Below, piece by piece: positions 40,511 to 49,365 of a stretch of DNA of 64,000 bases; within the stretch, counting starts at the first letter, position 1, and each line of letters begins with the position of its first letter. The notes under the pieces are model-generated. The model searched no databases. It saw only the letters and a program-made list of their open reading frames with translations, and was not told the origin of the DNA. The stretch lies in NCBI RefSeq assembly GCF_000818395.1, contig NZ_JWJG01000028.1, positions 124,001 through 188,000 on the forward strand, given 5' to 3'. This DNA is from Noviherbaspirillum autotrophicum. Its GTDB lineage: Bacteria; Pseudomonadota; Gammaproteobacteria; Burkholderiales; Burkholderiaceae_D. Made by a program: the position numbers and the translations under genes.

Positions 40511-42460
40511 CTACTCTTGCGCCATCAGCGTGGTCACATAGTTCAGTGCCTCGCGCGCGCTGTGGCTGTCGTAGCCGTATTCGTCGACCAGGCGCCGCTC
40601 GACGACGGAGATCTTCTGACGCACCTCCTCGTCCGGCCGCGCGCTGGAAGACACCAGGCGCAGCACGTCGCGCCGCTGTTCGAACAGGTACTGCTGCACC
40701 GCGTTATGCAGTTGCGCGTGGCTGTCGAGCGTAAATTTCTCGCCGCGCTTGAACGCGCCCATCGCCTTGCGCACCACCTCTTGGCGGAACGACTGCTTGC
40801 CTGAGTCGGAGATGTGGATTTTCTCCTCCACGGCGCGCAGGAAGCGTTCGTCCGGCTTGCGTTCTTCGTTGGTGATCGGGTCCTTGATCTGGCGGTTGTC
40901 GAGCGTGGCTTCCACCTCGTCCAGATACTTGTCGAGCAAGTCCTGCGCCTCCTGTTCGAACGAGACGAACAAGGCCTTGTGCACGTCTTCCTTGACCCAG
41001 CGGTTGTAGAAGTCCTTACGCGCCAGCACCAGGTAATCGATCCACTTGCGCTTGCGCTTCGGATCGATGCGCGCATCGTTTTCGATCGCATCCTTCAGGG
41101 CCAAAAGCACGTCCATCGTGGTTAGGCTCTTCGCATTCGACTGGATGATGGCGTTCGACAAGGCATTGATCACGAAGCGCGGCGAAATGCCGGACAGTCC
41201 TTCGTCTGGCATGCGCTGCTTGAGGCGCTGGGTCTCGGCATGCGCGTAGCCTTCCACCTCTTCACTGGCGTAGAGGCGGACTTTCTTGCTTAGTTCAAGT
41301 TCCTTTTCCTCTCCTTCATGCAGCCGCGTCAGGATCGCGAACACGGCAGCGGTGTGCAGGACATGCGGATCGAGGTGCACTTCGCGGAAGGCGGGGGCGG
41401 CTGACGAAATCAATTTCTTGTAAATTCGCGCCTCGTCCTTGTAATTCAGCGTATAGGGCACCTGGATGATCACCATGCGGTCGAGCAGCGCTTCGTTCTC
41501 GCTCTCCTGCAGGAACTTGCGGAATTCGGCCAGGTTGGTGTGTGCGAGGATCGTCTCGTCGAGATAGATCAGCGGGAAGCGCGAGACCTTCACATTTTTT
41601 TCCTGCGTCAGCGTCAGCAATAGGTACAGGAATTCACGCTTGACCTTCAGGATTTCGATCATCTCCAGCATGCCGCGCGAGGCGGCATACACAGCGCCGG
41701 ACCAGGACCAGGCGCGCGGGTCGCCCTCGTCACCGTATTCTGCAACCTTCGACAGGTCGACCGAACCGACCAGGTCGGCCAGGTCGGCCGTGGTCGGGTC
41801 GTGCGGCGCATAGGTGCCGATGCCGACGCGCCCGGCTTCGGAAATGAAGATGCGCTCGACCGGCATTTGCAGGAAATCGCCGTTGTATTCGGTATCGAGG
41901 CGGCTGCGGCAGTGCGGGCACATTTCGCCGATGATCTCGACGCCGTAGGTGTCGCGAAAGCGCGGCCGCAGCGAATGCGGAACCAGGTGCAGCGGCGACT
42001 CGTGCACCGGGCAACCCTGGATCGCGTACATGGCGCCGGCTTCGGTGAGGCTGTATTCCTCCAGTCCGCGCTTGAGCAGGATCACCAGCGTCGACTTGCC
42101 ACCGGACGGCGGTCCCAGCAGGAGCAGGAGCCTGCGGCCGACTTCGGATCCGGCGGCTGCCGCCTTGAAATAGTCCACCACGCGGTCAATCGCTTCATCG
42201 ACGCCGAACAGTTCCTGGTCGAAAAGGCGGCAGCGGAAGTTGCCATTGCCGTCTTCGCCTCCCATCCATCGGATCATATCCCACATGTACTGGTGCGAAG
42301 TGCGCGCCACGCCTTGCGGGTCCGCCGGCAACATTCCTTCGAGAAACTGGGAGAGTGTGCCGGACCAGTAGGTGGCACGGTGTTCCTGAGTGAAGGCAAT
42401 CAGGCTCTGGATGAAACCTTCTTGCTGCTCAGTATGATTTGCTTCCTGTTGCGTCGTCAT
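40511..42460 (-). CDS. prkA: PrkA family serine protein kinase
   Basis: A 649-residue kinase/AAA protein (YeaG in E. coli). Walker A-like GPPSGGKST at residues 116-124 in the N-terminal ATPase half; the C-terminal PrkA domain resembles a Hanks-like kinase fold. CPVHESPLHL and CPHCRSRL supply cysteine/histidine pairs typical of the family. E. coli YeaG/YeaH are made in nitrogen starvation and stationary phase. It leads a prkA-yhbH-spoVR cluster. GGGAG is visible upstream of ATG 42460. Confidence 0.94.
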   Translation of the reverse strand: MTTQQEANHTEQQEGFIQSLIAFTQEHRATYWSGTLSQFLEGMLPADPQGVARTSHQYMWDMIRWMGGEDGNGNFRCRLFDQELFGVDEAIDRVVDYFKAAAAGSEVGRRLLLLLGPPSGGKSTLVILLKRGLEEYSLTEAGAMYAIQGCPVHESPLHLVPHSLRPRFRDTYGVEIIGEMCPHCRSRLDTEYNGDFLQMPVERIFISEAGRVGIGTYAPHDPTTADLADLVGSVDLSKVAEYGDEGDPRAWSWSGAVYAASRGMLEMIEILKVKREFLYLLLTLTQEKNVKVSRFPLIYLDETILAHTNLAEFRKFLQESENEALLDRMVIIQVPYTLNYKDEARIYKKLISSAAPAFREVHLDPHVLHTAAVFAILTRLHEGEEKELELSKKVRLYASEEVEGYAHAETQRLKQRMPDEGLSGISPRFVINALSNAIIQSNAKSLTTMDVLLALKDAIENDARIDPKRKRKWIDYLVLARKDFYNRWVKEDVHKALFVSFEQEAQDLLDKYLDEVEATLDNRQIKDPITNEERKPDERFLRAVEEKIHISDSGKQSFRQEVVRKAMGAFKRGEKFTLDSHAQLHNAVQQYLFEQRRDVLRLVSSSARPDEEVRQKISVVERRLVDEYGYDSHSAREALNYVTTLMAQE

Positions 42461-42536
42461 CGCATCTGCTCCCCGTAAGGTTATTCCGATGTAATAGAGA
42501 CACCCGAAAATGGATTACGTTTCTGCCACCCTCGAT

Positions 42537-42546
42537 TTAAGTATAG
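42537..42546 (-). promoter_or_regulatory. Sigma-S-like -10 for prkA
   Basis: Read on the minus strand, this is CTATACTTAA, the extended -10 favoured by stationary-phase sigma factor RpoS, 77 bases before the prkA ATG. No -35 consensus is seen at 17 bases. E. coli yeaGH are known RpoS targets. Confidence 0.5.
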
Positions 42547-42963
42547 GGCGCTTCGAAAATTTCGAATGATGAGGGTGATCAATGAATGCACCCTAATGAA
42601 CGTTCCCCTCATGCACCTGCCTCGTCCAGTCAGGACGGCACGTGCCGCCCGTAACTACAGTGATAGCAAGATGCATGCAAGCATATGTAAGAAGTAAAAA
42701 ATGGCTCGCATGCGATCAAGTGGTGCGCAACTCTCCCGTTGCGGTGCATGACTGCGTCGGTTTGCCGGGCAGTCAGTGCCAACCTCTCGCGCATGGCTAT
42801 GGTGCCGGAAAAATTTACATGCGAAGTTTGCGCATCGCCTGCGCGCGCCGCCTGTTATCCTGCGACGCTATTCGAGTGTCGATGACAAAGCACTGTTCCC
42901 GACGATCCGATTTTTGGATGCATGCGTGCTCATGTGCAAAGATCGAATATGCCTTGGCAATGA

Positions 42964-42977
42964 TTGACCTGGATCAA
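42964..42977 (+). promoter_or_regulatory. FNR/Anr-type box before the RNA/nucleotide cassette
   Basis: TTGACCTGGATCAA differs at one position from the FNR/Anr consensus TTGAT-N4-ATCAA. It is centred about 106 bases before the beta-CASP hydrolase ATG. A GATAGT/TACGAT -10-like stretch lies at 42997-43005, close to the spacing of class II FNR promoters. The rest of 42547-42963 has no supportable gene: the open frame at 42642-43004 has no ribosome site or family features. Confidence 0.6.
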
Positions 42978-43076
42978 TGGAGGAAATTTCAGGATTTACG
43001 ATAGTGTGTACAGATACATTTCCTTGTGCCAACAAACAGCAATGCGGGGCCGCCCGGCCCGAAGGAGAAGCTTCAC

Positions 43077-44438
43077 ATGCAGATTCAGTTTTTAGGGGCG
43101 ACAGGAACCGTCACCGGATCAAAATATCTTGTCACCGCTGGCCGTACCAATATCCTGATCGACTGCGGGTTGTTCCAGGGTTACAAGCAGCTGAGGCTGC
43201 GCAACTGGGCGCACTTGCCGGTAACGCCTTCAACGATCGATGCTGTCGTGCTGACCCATGCGCACCTCGATCACAGCGGCTACATTCCGCTCCTGGTAAA
43301 AAACGGCTTCAGAGGAAAAATTTACTGCAGCGAAGCGACCTATGACCTGTGCAAGATACTGTTGCCGGACAGCGGACATCTGCTGGAAGAGGAAGCCGCT
43401 TACGCGGATCGGCATGGCTTCTCCAAACACAAGCCGGCGCTGCCCTTGTATACCCAGGACGATGCGGTCCGTTCGCTCCAGTTCGTCGCGCCGGTCAAGT
43501 TCGACGAGCGCTTCGTGCCGGGCGACGGCCTGCATGCCCGGCTGGTCCATGGCGGGCACATCCTTGGCGCCGGCATCCTGACACTCGACGATGGCGCGGC
43601 CACCATTACCTTTTCCGGCGATCTCGGGCGCCTGCACGACCCGGTCATGCTGCCGCCGGCGCATATCGAACGCTCCGATTACCTTGTGGTGGAGTCGACA
43701 TACGGCAACCGGCGCCACGACCCGGCGGATCCGATGCTCGTCCTCGGCAATACGATCAGGGAGACGGTGGCACGCGGCGGCATCGTCGTGATTCCATCGT
43801 TTGCCGTCGGGCGCGCGCAGGAATTGATGTATTACATACACTTGCTCAAGGAATCGGGAGCCATTCCACGCTTGCTCCCGGTCTATCTGAACAGCCCGAT
43901 GGCGGTCGATGCCACCGTGTTGTACCGGAAACACCGCAGCGACCATCGCCTGGATGTCGAGCAGTGCTCTGCCATGTGCCAGGCGGCAAAGATCGTCAAC
44001 AGCGTCGAGGAGTCGATTGCACTGAACCAGCAACGAATGCCGATGGTCATCATCGCCGCGAGCGGCATGGCCACCGGCGGGCGTGTCTTGCATCATCTCA
44101 AGGCCTTCGCTTCCAATCCGCGCAACACCATCCTGTTTGCCGGATACCAGGCTGGCGGCACGCGCGGCGCCGCCATGGTGGCGGGTGCCGAGGCGGTCAA
44201 GATCCATGGGGAGTATGTGCCGGTGCGGGCGCAGGTGGTCCAGATCGAAAACCTTTCCGCGCATGCAGATGGAGAAGAAATCCTGGATTGGCTGTCTCAC
44301 TTCCAGTCCCCGCCGCGCAAGACCTTTATTACGCACGGTGAACCGGATGCCGCCGATACGTTGCGCAAGAGTATCGAGGAGCGCTTGCATTGGCAATGCG
44401 AAGTGCCTGAGTATCTGTCCACGGCGGAACTGTCATGA
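43077..44438 (+). CDS. MBL-fold beta-CASP hydrolase (RNase J/CPSF-like)
   Basis: A 453-residue metallo-beta-lactamase-fold protein with the beta-CASP insert found in RNA-processing nucleases (CPSF73, Ysh1, RNase-like). Metal motif HAHLDHSG (61-66), GGHILGAG, FSGDLG, then the beta-CASP segments SFAVGRAQEL, ASGMATGGRVLHHL, GYQAGGTRG and motif C-type THGE near the end. ATG 43077 has GAAGGAG upstream. It heads the cassette and overlaps the phosphorylase gene by four bases. RNA cleavage is inferred from family. Confidence 0.92.
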   Translation: MQIQFLGATGTVTGSKYLVTAGRTNILIDCGLFQGYKQLRLRNWAHLPVTPSTIDAVVLTHAHLDHSGYIPLLVKNGFRGKIYCSEATYDLCKILLPDSGHLLEEEAAYADRHGFSKHKPALPLYTQDDAVRSLQFVAPVKFDERFVPGDGLHARLVHGGHILGAGILTLDDGAATITFSGDLGRLHDPVMLPPAHIERSDYLVVESTYGNRRHDPADPMLVLGNTIRETVARGGIVVIPSFAVGRAQELMYYIHLLKESGAIPRLLPVYLNSPMAVDATVLYRKHRSDHRLDVEQCSAMCQAAKIVNSVEESIALNQQRMPMVIIAASGMATGGRVLHHLKAFASNPRNTILFAGYQAGGTRGAAMVAGAEAVKIHGEYVPVRAQVVQIENLSAHADGEEILDWLSHFQSPPRKTFITHGEPDAADTLRKSIEERLHWQCEVPEYLSTAELS

Positions 44439-45979
44439 GCGACCGGCTGAATCCCGACCAGACTCCCCATAACGGCCCGGCCCATGTGCTGCGCATGCGT
44501 CGCATTGGTATCGATACCTATCTCGAACCGGTCATCTACATGCGCAGCGAATGCCATATCTGCCGTTCGGAAGGTTTCGAGGCGCATTCCCGCATCGAAG
44601 TGTGGCGTGGCGGGCAGCACATCGTCGCCACCCTGAACGTCGTCCATTCCCCCCTGCTGGCGCTCGATGAAGCAGGACTGTCGGAAGCCGCATGGCGCGC
44701 GCTGGGCGGCGTCGATGGAGAGCAGATCAAAATATTCCATCCGCAGCCGATGCACTCGTTTTCTTACGTGCGCGGAAAAATCTTCGGCAAGCCGATCGAC
44801 GCCGAAGGCGCCAACGCGATCATGCGCGACATCGTCGACGGACGCTACTCGGACATGGAAATGGCGGCGTTCATCGCCACCTGCGCCGGCAACCGCATGG
44901 ATACCAACGAGATTACGGCGTTTACCCGCGCCATGATCAACGTCGGCAAGCGCCTGGAATGGGGACGTCATCCCGTGGTGGACAAGCATTGCGTCGGTGG
45001 ATTGCCGGGCAACCGTACGACGCTGATCGTGGTCCCGATCGTCGCGGCCTGCGGCCTTACCATTCCCAAGACATCGTCACGCGCGATTACGTCGCCGGCC
45101 GGCAGCGCCGATACGATGGAAACGCTGGCGCCGGTGACGCTCGACCTGGCCCGGATCCGTCGTGTGGTGGAGCAGGAAAGTGGCTGCATCGCCTGGGGCG
45201 GGGCGGTCAGCCTGAGCCCGGCCGACGATATCCTGATTCGCGTCGAGCGTCCGCTCGGGCTGGATAGCGATGGCCAACTGGTGGCGTCGGTGCTGTCCAA
45301 AAAGGCCGCGGCCGGTTCCACCCATGCATTGATCGATATACCGGTAGGGCCGACTGCCAAGGTGCGGTCCGAGCAGGCGGCGCAACTCCTGGGCGCGCGC
45401 CTGATCGAGGTCGGGCAGGCACTCGGCATCCAGGTGCAGACTATCGTGACCGATGGCCGGCAGCCGATCGGGCGCGGCATTGGGCCCGCGCTGGAAGCGC
45501 ACGACGTGCTTGCAGTTTTGCAAAATCTCCCCGACGCGCCGGACGATCTGCGTCAGCGCGCGCTGCTGCTGGCCGGCCAGGTGCTCGAAATGGGTGGCAA
45601 GGCGCAACCGGGAAAAGGCATGGCGCTGGCGCACACGGTACTGGCAAGCGGCGCCGCATGGAAAAAGTTCCAGGCAATCTGCGATGCGCAGGGAGGAATG
45701 CGCGTTCCTCCCCGGGCGGCGCACCAGCACGTACTGACGGCCGCCGCCGGCGGGCGGGTGGTGGAAATCGACAACCGGCGCCTGGCGCGTGCAGCCAAGC
45801 TGGCCGGCGCACCCAGGGCACCTGCTGCGGGCGTCCTGCTGCACGTGGCGCTCGATACGGTGGTGCAGAAAGGGCAGCCGCTGCTGACCATTCATGCGGA
45901 ATCCCCGGGCGAATTGGCTTACGCGAAAACCTATGTGCAGGCCGAGCAAGACATGATTTTGATTGACGAGGACCGATGA
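44435..45979 (+). CDS. Thymidine/AMP phosphorylase family enzyme (archaeal AMPpase-like)
   Basis: A 514-residue nucleoside/nucleotide phosphorylase. Its length and extra N-terminal domain (1 to about 100) match archaeal AMP phosphorylase rather than 440-residue DeoA. Typical AMPpase stretches: DKHCVGGLPGNRTTLIVVP and KTSSRAITSPAGSADTMETL around 182-230. AMPpase converts NMP plus phosphate to base and ribose-1,5-bisphosphate; bacterial members are often annotated as thymidine phosphorylase, and the substrate is unproven. Coupled by ATGA to the hydrolase upstream and the micro-ORF downstream. Confidence 0.88.
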   Translation: MSDRLNPDQTPHNGPAHVLRMRRIGIDTYLEPVIYMRSECHICRSEGFEAHSRIEVWRGGQHIVATLNVVHSPLLALDEAGLSEAAWRALGGVDGEQIKIFHPQPMHSFSYVRGKIFGKPIDAEGANAIMRDIVDGRYSDMEMAAFIATCAGNRMDTNEITAFTRAMINVGKRLEWGRHPVVDKHCVGGLPGNRTTLIVVPIVAACGLTIPKTSSRAITSPAGSADTMETLAPVTLDLARIRRVVEQESGCIAWGGAVSLSPADDILIRVERPLGLDSDGQLVASVLSKKAAAGSTHALIDIPVGPTAKVRSEQAAQLLGARLIEVGQALGIQVQTIVTDGRQPIGRGIGPALEAHDVLAVLQNLPDAPDDLRQRALLLAGQVLEMGGKAQPGKGMALAHTVLASGAAWKKFQAICDAQGGMRVPPRAAHQHVLTAAAGGRVVEIDNRRLARAAKLAGAPRAPAAGVLLHVALDTVVQKGQPLLTIHAESPGELAYAKTYVQAEQDMILIDEDR

Positions 45980-46053
45980 ACATGCGATCTGATACCAATA
46001 CCGTGACGCTGTATCCCGACGCCGCAGTCTTGAACAGGGAGGTGGCGCAATGA
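45976..46053 (+). CDS. 25-codon micro-ORF coupled at both ends
   Basis: ATG 45976 overlaps the phosphorylase stop as ATGA, and its TGA (46051-46053) overlaps the PRPP synthetase ATG (46050) as ATGA. The peptide opens MNMRSDTNTV and closes NREVAQ. GGGAGG at 46037-46042 inside it is the ribosome site of the next gene. It may be a translational relay rather than a working peptide. No homology is recognised. Confidence 0.5.
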   Translation: MNMRSDTNTVTLYPDAAVLNREVAQ

Positions 46054-46955
46054 TTCCGATTCTTTTTGCCATGCCGGGCAACGAAGCTTTTGTGCTGCAT
46101 CTGGACCGGGCAATGTCGTGCGAAGTCGGACAAATGGAAATGCGGCGCTTTCCCGATGGTGAAACCTATGTCCGCCTGTTGTCGCAAGTGCGCGAGCGCG
46201 ACGTGATCTTCGTCTGCACGCTCGACCATCCGGACGAGAAAATGATGTCGCTCTACCTTGCCGCGCGTACCGCGCGCGAACTCGGGGCACGGCGCGTCGG
46301 GCTGGTCGCGCCGTATCTGGCGTACATGCGGCAGGACGCGCGCTTTCTTGAGGGCGAAGGCATCACTTCCGTGCATTTCGCCAGCTTCGTTTCCGATTTC
46401 TGCGACTGGCTGGTCACGGTCGACCCGCACCTGCACCGGCACCATCGGCTCAATGAAATTTATAGCATCCCCACCAAGGCAGTGCGCGCGGCGCCCCATA
46501 TCGGTGAGTGGATCGCCGCCAACATCGAGCAGCCGGTGATTGTCGGCCCCGATGCCGAAAGCGAACAATGGGCCGCTAAGGTCGCGAAGTCGGTCGGCTG
46601 TCCTTATACCGTGTTGAACAAGATCCGCAAAGGGGATCGCGACGTGGAGGTCCTTGCTCCCGGAAAAGGCGATTGGCAGGGTGGAACGCCGGTGCTGGTG
46701 GACGATATCGCATCGACCGCGAATACCATGATCGCGGCGGCGGAAAAGCTGAAAGCGGCCGGGCTGCCGCCTCCAGTATGCATCGCCGTGCATCCGATCT
46801 TTGCCGGGAATGCGTACGCGGAGTTGCAGGCGGCCGGCGTGGCGCGCATCGTCAGTTGCAACACGATCGCGCACCCCTCCAACGGGATCGATATCAGCGA
46901 CGACGTAGCTGTGGCGGCGGTCGAACTGATGGCTATCCTGCCGATTGACCGTTGA
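46050..46955 (+). CDS. Ribose-phosphate pyrophosphokinase family protein (archaeal-like)
   Basis: A 301-residue PRPP-synthetase-fold protein. FPDGETYVRL is the substrate-side motif, VAPYLAYMRQDARF the ATP-binding region, LNKIRKGDRDVEV the flexible catalytic loop, and VLVDDIASTANTM the PRPP loop. The loop and APYLAYxRQD resemble archaeal (Methanocaldococcus-type) enzymes more than the 315-residue housekeeping Prs. It may make PRPP, or salvage sugar phosphates from the phosphorylase upstream. The housekeeping prs is presumably elsewhere. GGGAGG lies before ATG 46050. Confidence 0.87.
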   Translation: MIPILFAMPGNEAFVLHLDRAMSCEVGQMEMRRFPDGETYVRLLSQVRERDVIFVCTLDHPDEKMMSLYLAARTARELGARRVGLVAPYLAYMRQDARFLEGEGITSVHFASFVSDFCDWLVTVDPHLHRHHRLNEIYSIPTKAVRAAPHIGEWIAANIEQPVIVGPDAESEQWAAKVAKSVGCPYTVLNKIRKGDRDVEVLAPGKGDWQGGTPVLVDDIASTANTMIAAAEKLKAAGLPPPVCIAVHPIFAGNAYAELQAAGVARIVSCNTIAHPSNGIDISDDVAVAAVELMAILPIDR

Positions 46956-46960
46956 TGTTG

Positions 46961-46987
46961 TTGGCAGCTAGTGGCGCCGGCTGCCAA
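46961..46987 (+). repeat. Hairpin after the PRPP synthetase gene
   Basis: Perfect 8-bp arms TTGGCAGC/GCTGCCAA with an 11-base loop, six bases after the stop. No T-run follows, so it is a weak terminator candidate for the cassette. Confidence 0.45.
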
Positions 46988-47248
46988 TAGGTGTATGTTT
47001 TTCGTTTAATTTCAGACACAAGGATTGACAGGAAAAATCGTTTTCGATGGAATGGTCAAAGCCGTTATCCGACAGCATGTTTAACGGTTGGAACGAATTT
47101 TGCAGGATAAGGCCAGTGCAGCAGCAGATGTTCCCGTCATCAAGTTTTCTCGGAAATACTCGATAACGGAAGTAACGCGGCAAATGCCATATCAGTACCT
47201 GTCGGTTTGTTCCGATCGTTAAGGCAGCATGCATTCAGGAGTTTCATC

Positions 47249-48202
47249 ATGACGATCACACTGGCCCGTTCTCATTCGGTCTACAACACCAAGGACGTCG
47301 AATCCGCGCAGGAAAGAGCGCGCGCCCTGAAATCCCCCGAGCTGGAAGCCTTCTACGACAACATGCTGGCGCTGGGCGGCGATCGCTTCGTCACCACGCC
47401 ATCGTCGACTGACGCGCTCGATCCACTGTACGGGGATTGCCCGAATTTCGAGGAAGTGCTGGACGATTTGGCGCGTTACGTTGGACTCTCGCTGGCAGGC
47501 GGCGCGGGAGTCAACGTGATGCCGATCCTGCTGCTGGGTGATCCGGGCGTGGGGAAGACCCATTTCGGCAAGCGGCTGGCGGCCGCCCTGGGCACCGAAT
47601 TCGAGTTCATCAGCATGAATGCGCTGTCGGCCGGATTTGTCATCACCGGCAGTTCGTCGACCTGGAAGGGAGCGAAGTGCGGCAAGGTGGCAGAACGCCT
47701 GGTGCGCGGCAAGTTCGCCAATCCGGTAGTGCTGCTCGACGAAGTGGAAAAGGCGACCGGCTCGACCCAGTCGGACCCGATGGCTGCCTTGTACCAGTTG
47801 CTGGAACCGGAAACGTCCCGCGCGTTTCATGATGAATTCATCGATGTCGACCTCGATGCCAGCCAGGTTTTCTGGGTGCTCACGGCCAATAGCCTGGACG
47901 GCATTCCGCCGGCGCTGCTGAGCCGGATGGCGGTCTACGAAGTGCCTGCGCCGAACGCCGAACAGGCAGCTACCATTGCCCAGCGCGTGTATGCGGGACT
48001 GCTGCGCGAGCTGAAGCTGCAGAACATGGATGCCGAGCTGACAGGCAAGGTGCTCGACAAGCTATCGGAAATCTCGCCGCGGGAAATGCGCAAGTCCTTG
48101 CTGGACGGCCTGGGTTATGCCGTTGCCGCCGGCAGAACAGAGCTGCTACCGGAAGACGTGCGTGTCAAGACCGATGGCGGCAAGCGCCGGATCGGTTTTT
48201 GA
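47249..48202 (+). CDS. Stand-alone Lon-like AAA+ ATPase
   Basis: A 317-residue AAA+ protein. Walker A GDPGVGKT at 97-104, Walker B VVLLDEVEKA near 172-181, sensor 1 in VLTANSLDGIPPALLSRM, and a C-terminal SPREMRKSLL sensor-2 region. The ATPase core resembles that of Lon, but there is no protease domain and no long N-domain. It could remodel a protein partner or DNA-bound complex. ATG 47249 has CAGGAG upstream. It ends one base before the end of the convergent recombinase-like gene. Confidence 0.86.
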   Translation: MTITLARSHSVYNTKDVESAQERARALKSPELEAFYDNMLALGGDRFVTTPSSTDALDPLYGDCPNFEEVLDDLARYVGLSLAGGAGVNVMPILLLGDPGVGKTHFGKRLAAALGTEFEFISMNALSAGFVITGSSSTWKGAKCGKVAERLVRGKFANPVVLLDEVEKATGSTQSDPMAALYQLLEPETSRAFHDEFIDVDLDASQVFWVLTANSLDGIPPALLSRMAVYEVPAPNAEQAATIAQRVYAGLLRELKLQNMDAELTGKVLDKLSEISPREMRKSLLDGLGYAVAAGRTELLPEDVRVKTDGGKRRIGF

Positions 48203-48203
48203 A

Positions 48204-49181
48204 TCACTCCGCTTCCACGCCGCGTGGATTCACCAGCAAGCGGCGGTAGCGCAAGGTCGACTTGAGCTCGACGTGCCCGGCCCATTGCTGCACCACGTCG
48301 ACCGGCTTGTCCTTTGCAAGTTGCCGCATCAGGAAGGAATTGCGCAATACCTGCGGGCCGAATCCGCCGCGCGGGCGCAAGGCCGCACTGTTCGACTTCA
48401 GTACCGACTGCACCTTGCGATATAGCGTGGCCGGCAGCATTTTTCCTCCTTTGCCTGACACAAACACCGCCCTTTCGCCGCGCAATGGCAGCGTCGCGCG
48501 CAATGCCAGCCATTTGCGCAAGGGCTCGCGTGCGAACGCGACGATGGGCGCTTTGCGTTCCGGAACCTTGCCGTGTGCCGCGATGTGCAGGTAAGGTGGA
48601 TCGGCGTCGAGGAAGATCTGGTCCATTTCCAGGCCGATGATTTCGCTGGTATACAGACCGGAACCGATGATCAGCACCATCATCGCTTGGTCGCGATAAT
48701 CGCGCCAGGTGCGCGGCTGCTGCGTCAGCACGGCCGCAATGAATCTTTCATCCTCTTGAGAGGCAAGTGCGCCGGGATTCTTTACGGGTGCCGGCCGATA
48801 ATATTTATATAGCGGCGCACACGGATTGCCTCCACGCCGCACACCTGTTTTTTTCAGATGCTCGAATACCGGCGCCAGCAGTTTCAGGTAGCGCCGCTTG
48901 GTGGAGTCTTCCGCTGCGCCGCCGCTCTTGCTCTGCAGACAGTCAAGAAATTGCACCAGCTTGTCTGCCTGAATCGAGCGGACATCGAGGCTGTTAGCGT
49001 CGAGAAAGTGCACGAAGCGCCGCCACATAGCGCAGTGCTGGCGCACCGAGCGCTCCGCGTACAGGAAGCCGTTTGCATGTGGAATACTACGCTGCCAAGT
49101 TTCGAAGGCTGCATGTGGATTCTTCAGCCACAACTCGCCGGAATGGATTTGCGGCAGGTCGAGCAGATCCAGTTGTTCCAT
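48204..49181 (-). CDS. Tyrosine-recombinase-like protein with altered catalytic set
   Basis: A 325-residue protein with an N-terminal SAM-like core-binding domain (about 40-120) and a C-terminal integrase fold. Retained: Lys205 (HGKVPERK), Arg280 in box II, His303 (WAGH) and the nucleophile candidate Tyr312 (LRYRR). Altered: box I has GLYTSEI with Tyr177 where Arg is expected, and box II has Gln277 in place of His. Strand exchange by the normal mechanism is therefore doubtful. ATG 49181 has GGAGG upstream. A long inverted repeat lies 185 bases upstream of its start. Confidence 0.8.
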   Translation of the reverse strand: MEQLDLLDLPQIHSGELWLKNPHAAFETWQRSIPHANGFLYAERSVRQHCAMWRRFVHFLDANSLDVRSIQADKLVQFLDCLQSKSGGAAEDSTKRRYLKLLAPVFEHLKKTGVRRGGNPCAPLYKYYRPAPVKNPGALASQEDERFIAAVLTQQPRTWRDYRDQAMMVLIIGSGLYTSEIIGLEMDQIFLDADPPYLHIAAHGKVPERKAPIVAFAREPLRKWLALRATLPLRGERAVFVSGKGGKMLPATLYRKVQSVLKSNSAALRPRGGFGPQVLRNSFLMRQLAKDKPVDVVQQWAGHVELKSTLRYRRLLVNPRGVEAE

Positions 49182-49365
49182 TGTTCCTCCCGCCAAATGC
49201 ATTGATTCACATGGGAACCAGCTGCTTGCTATTTCGAACGTTGCATCGCTCGCAAGCTTAGGAGTGGTGGGGAGTCTGAGTGGTTCAGTTGCGACGGCCA
49301 GCGCGATGGTCTTTGTGCTTCACTATGTTCAAGTGGTGGGCAGGAACGGCGCAGCAAGAAAAATG

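Noticed and set aside
42642-43004. 120-codon open frame upstream of the beta-CASP gene
   Set aside because: No ribosome site, no domain, odd Cys/Arg/Ser-rich composition; the region reads as promoter DNA with an FNR-type box.
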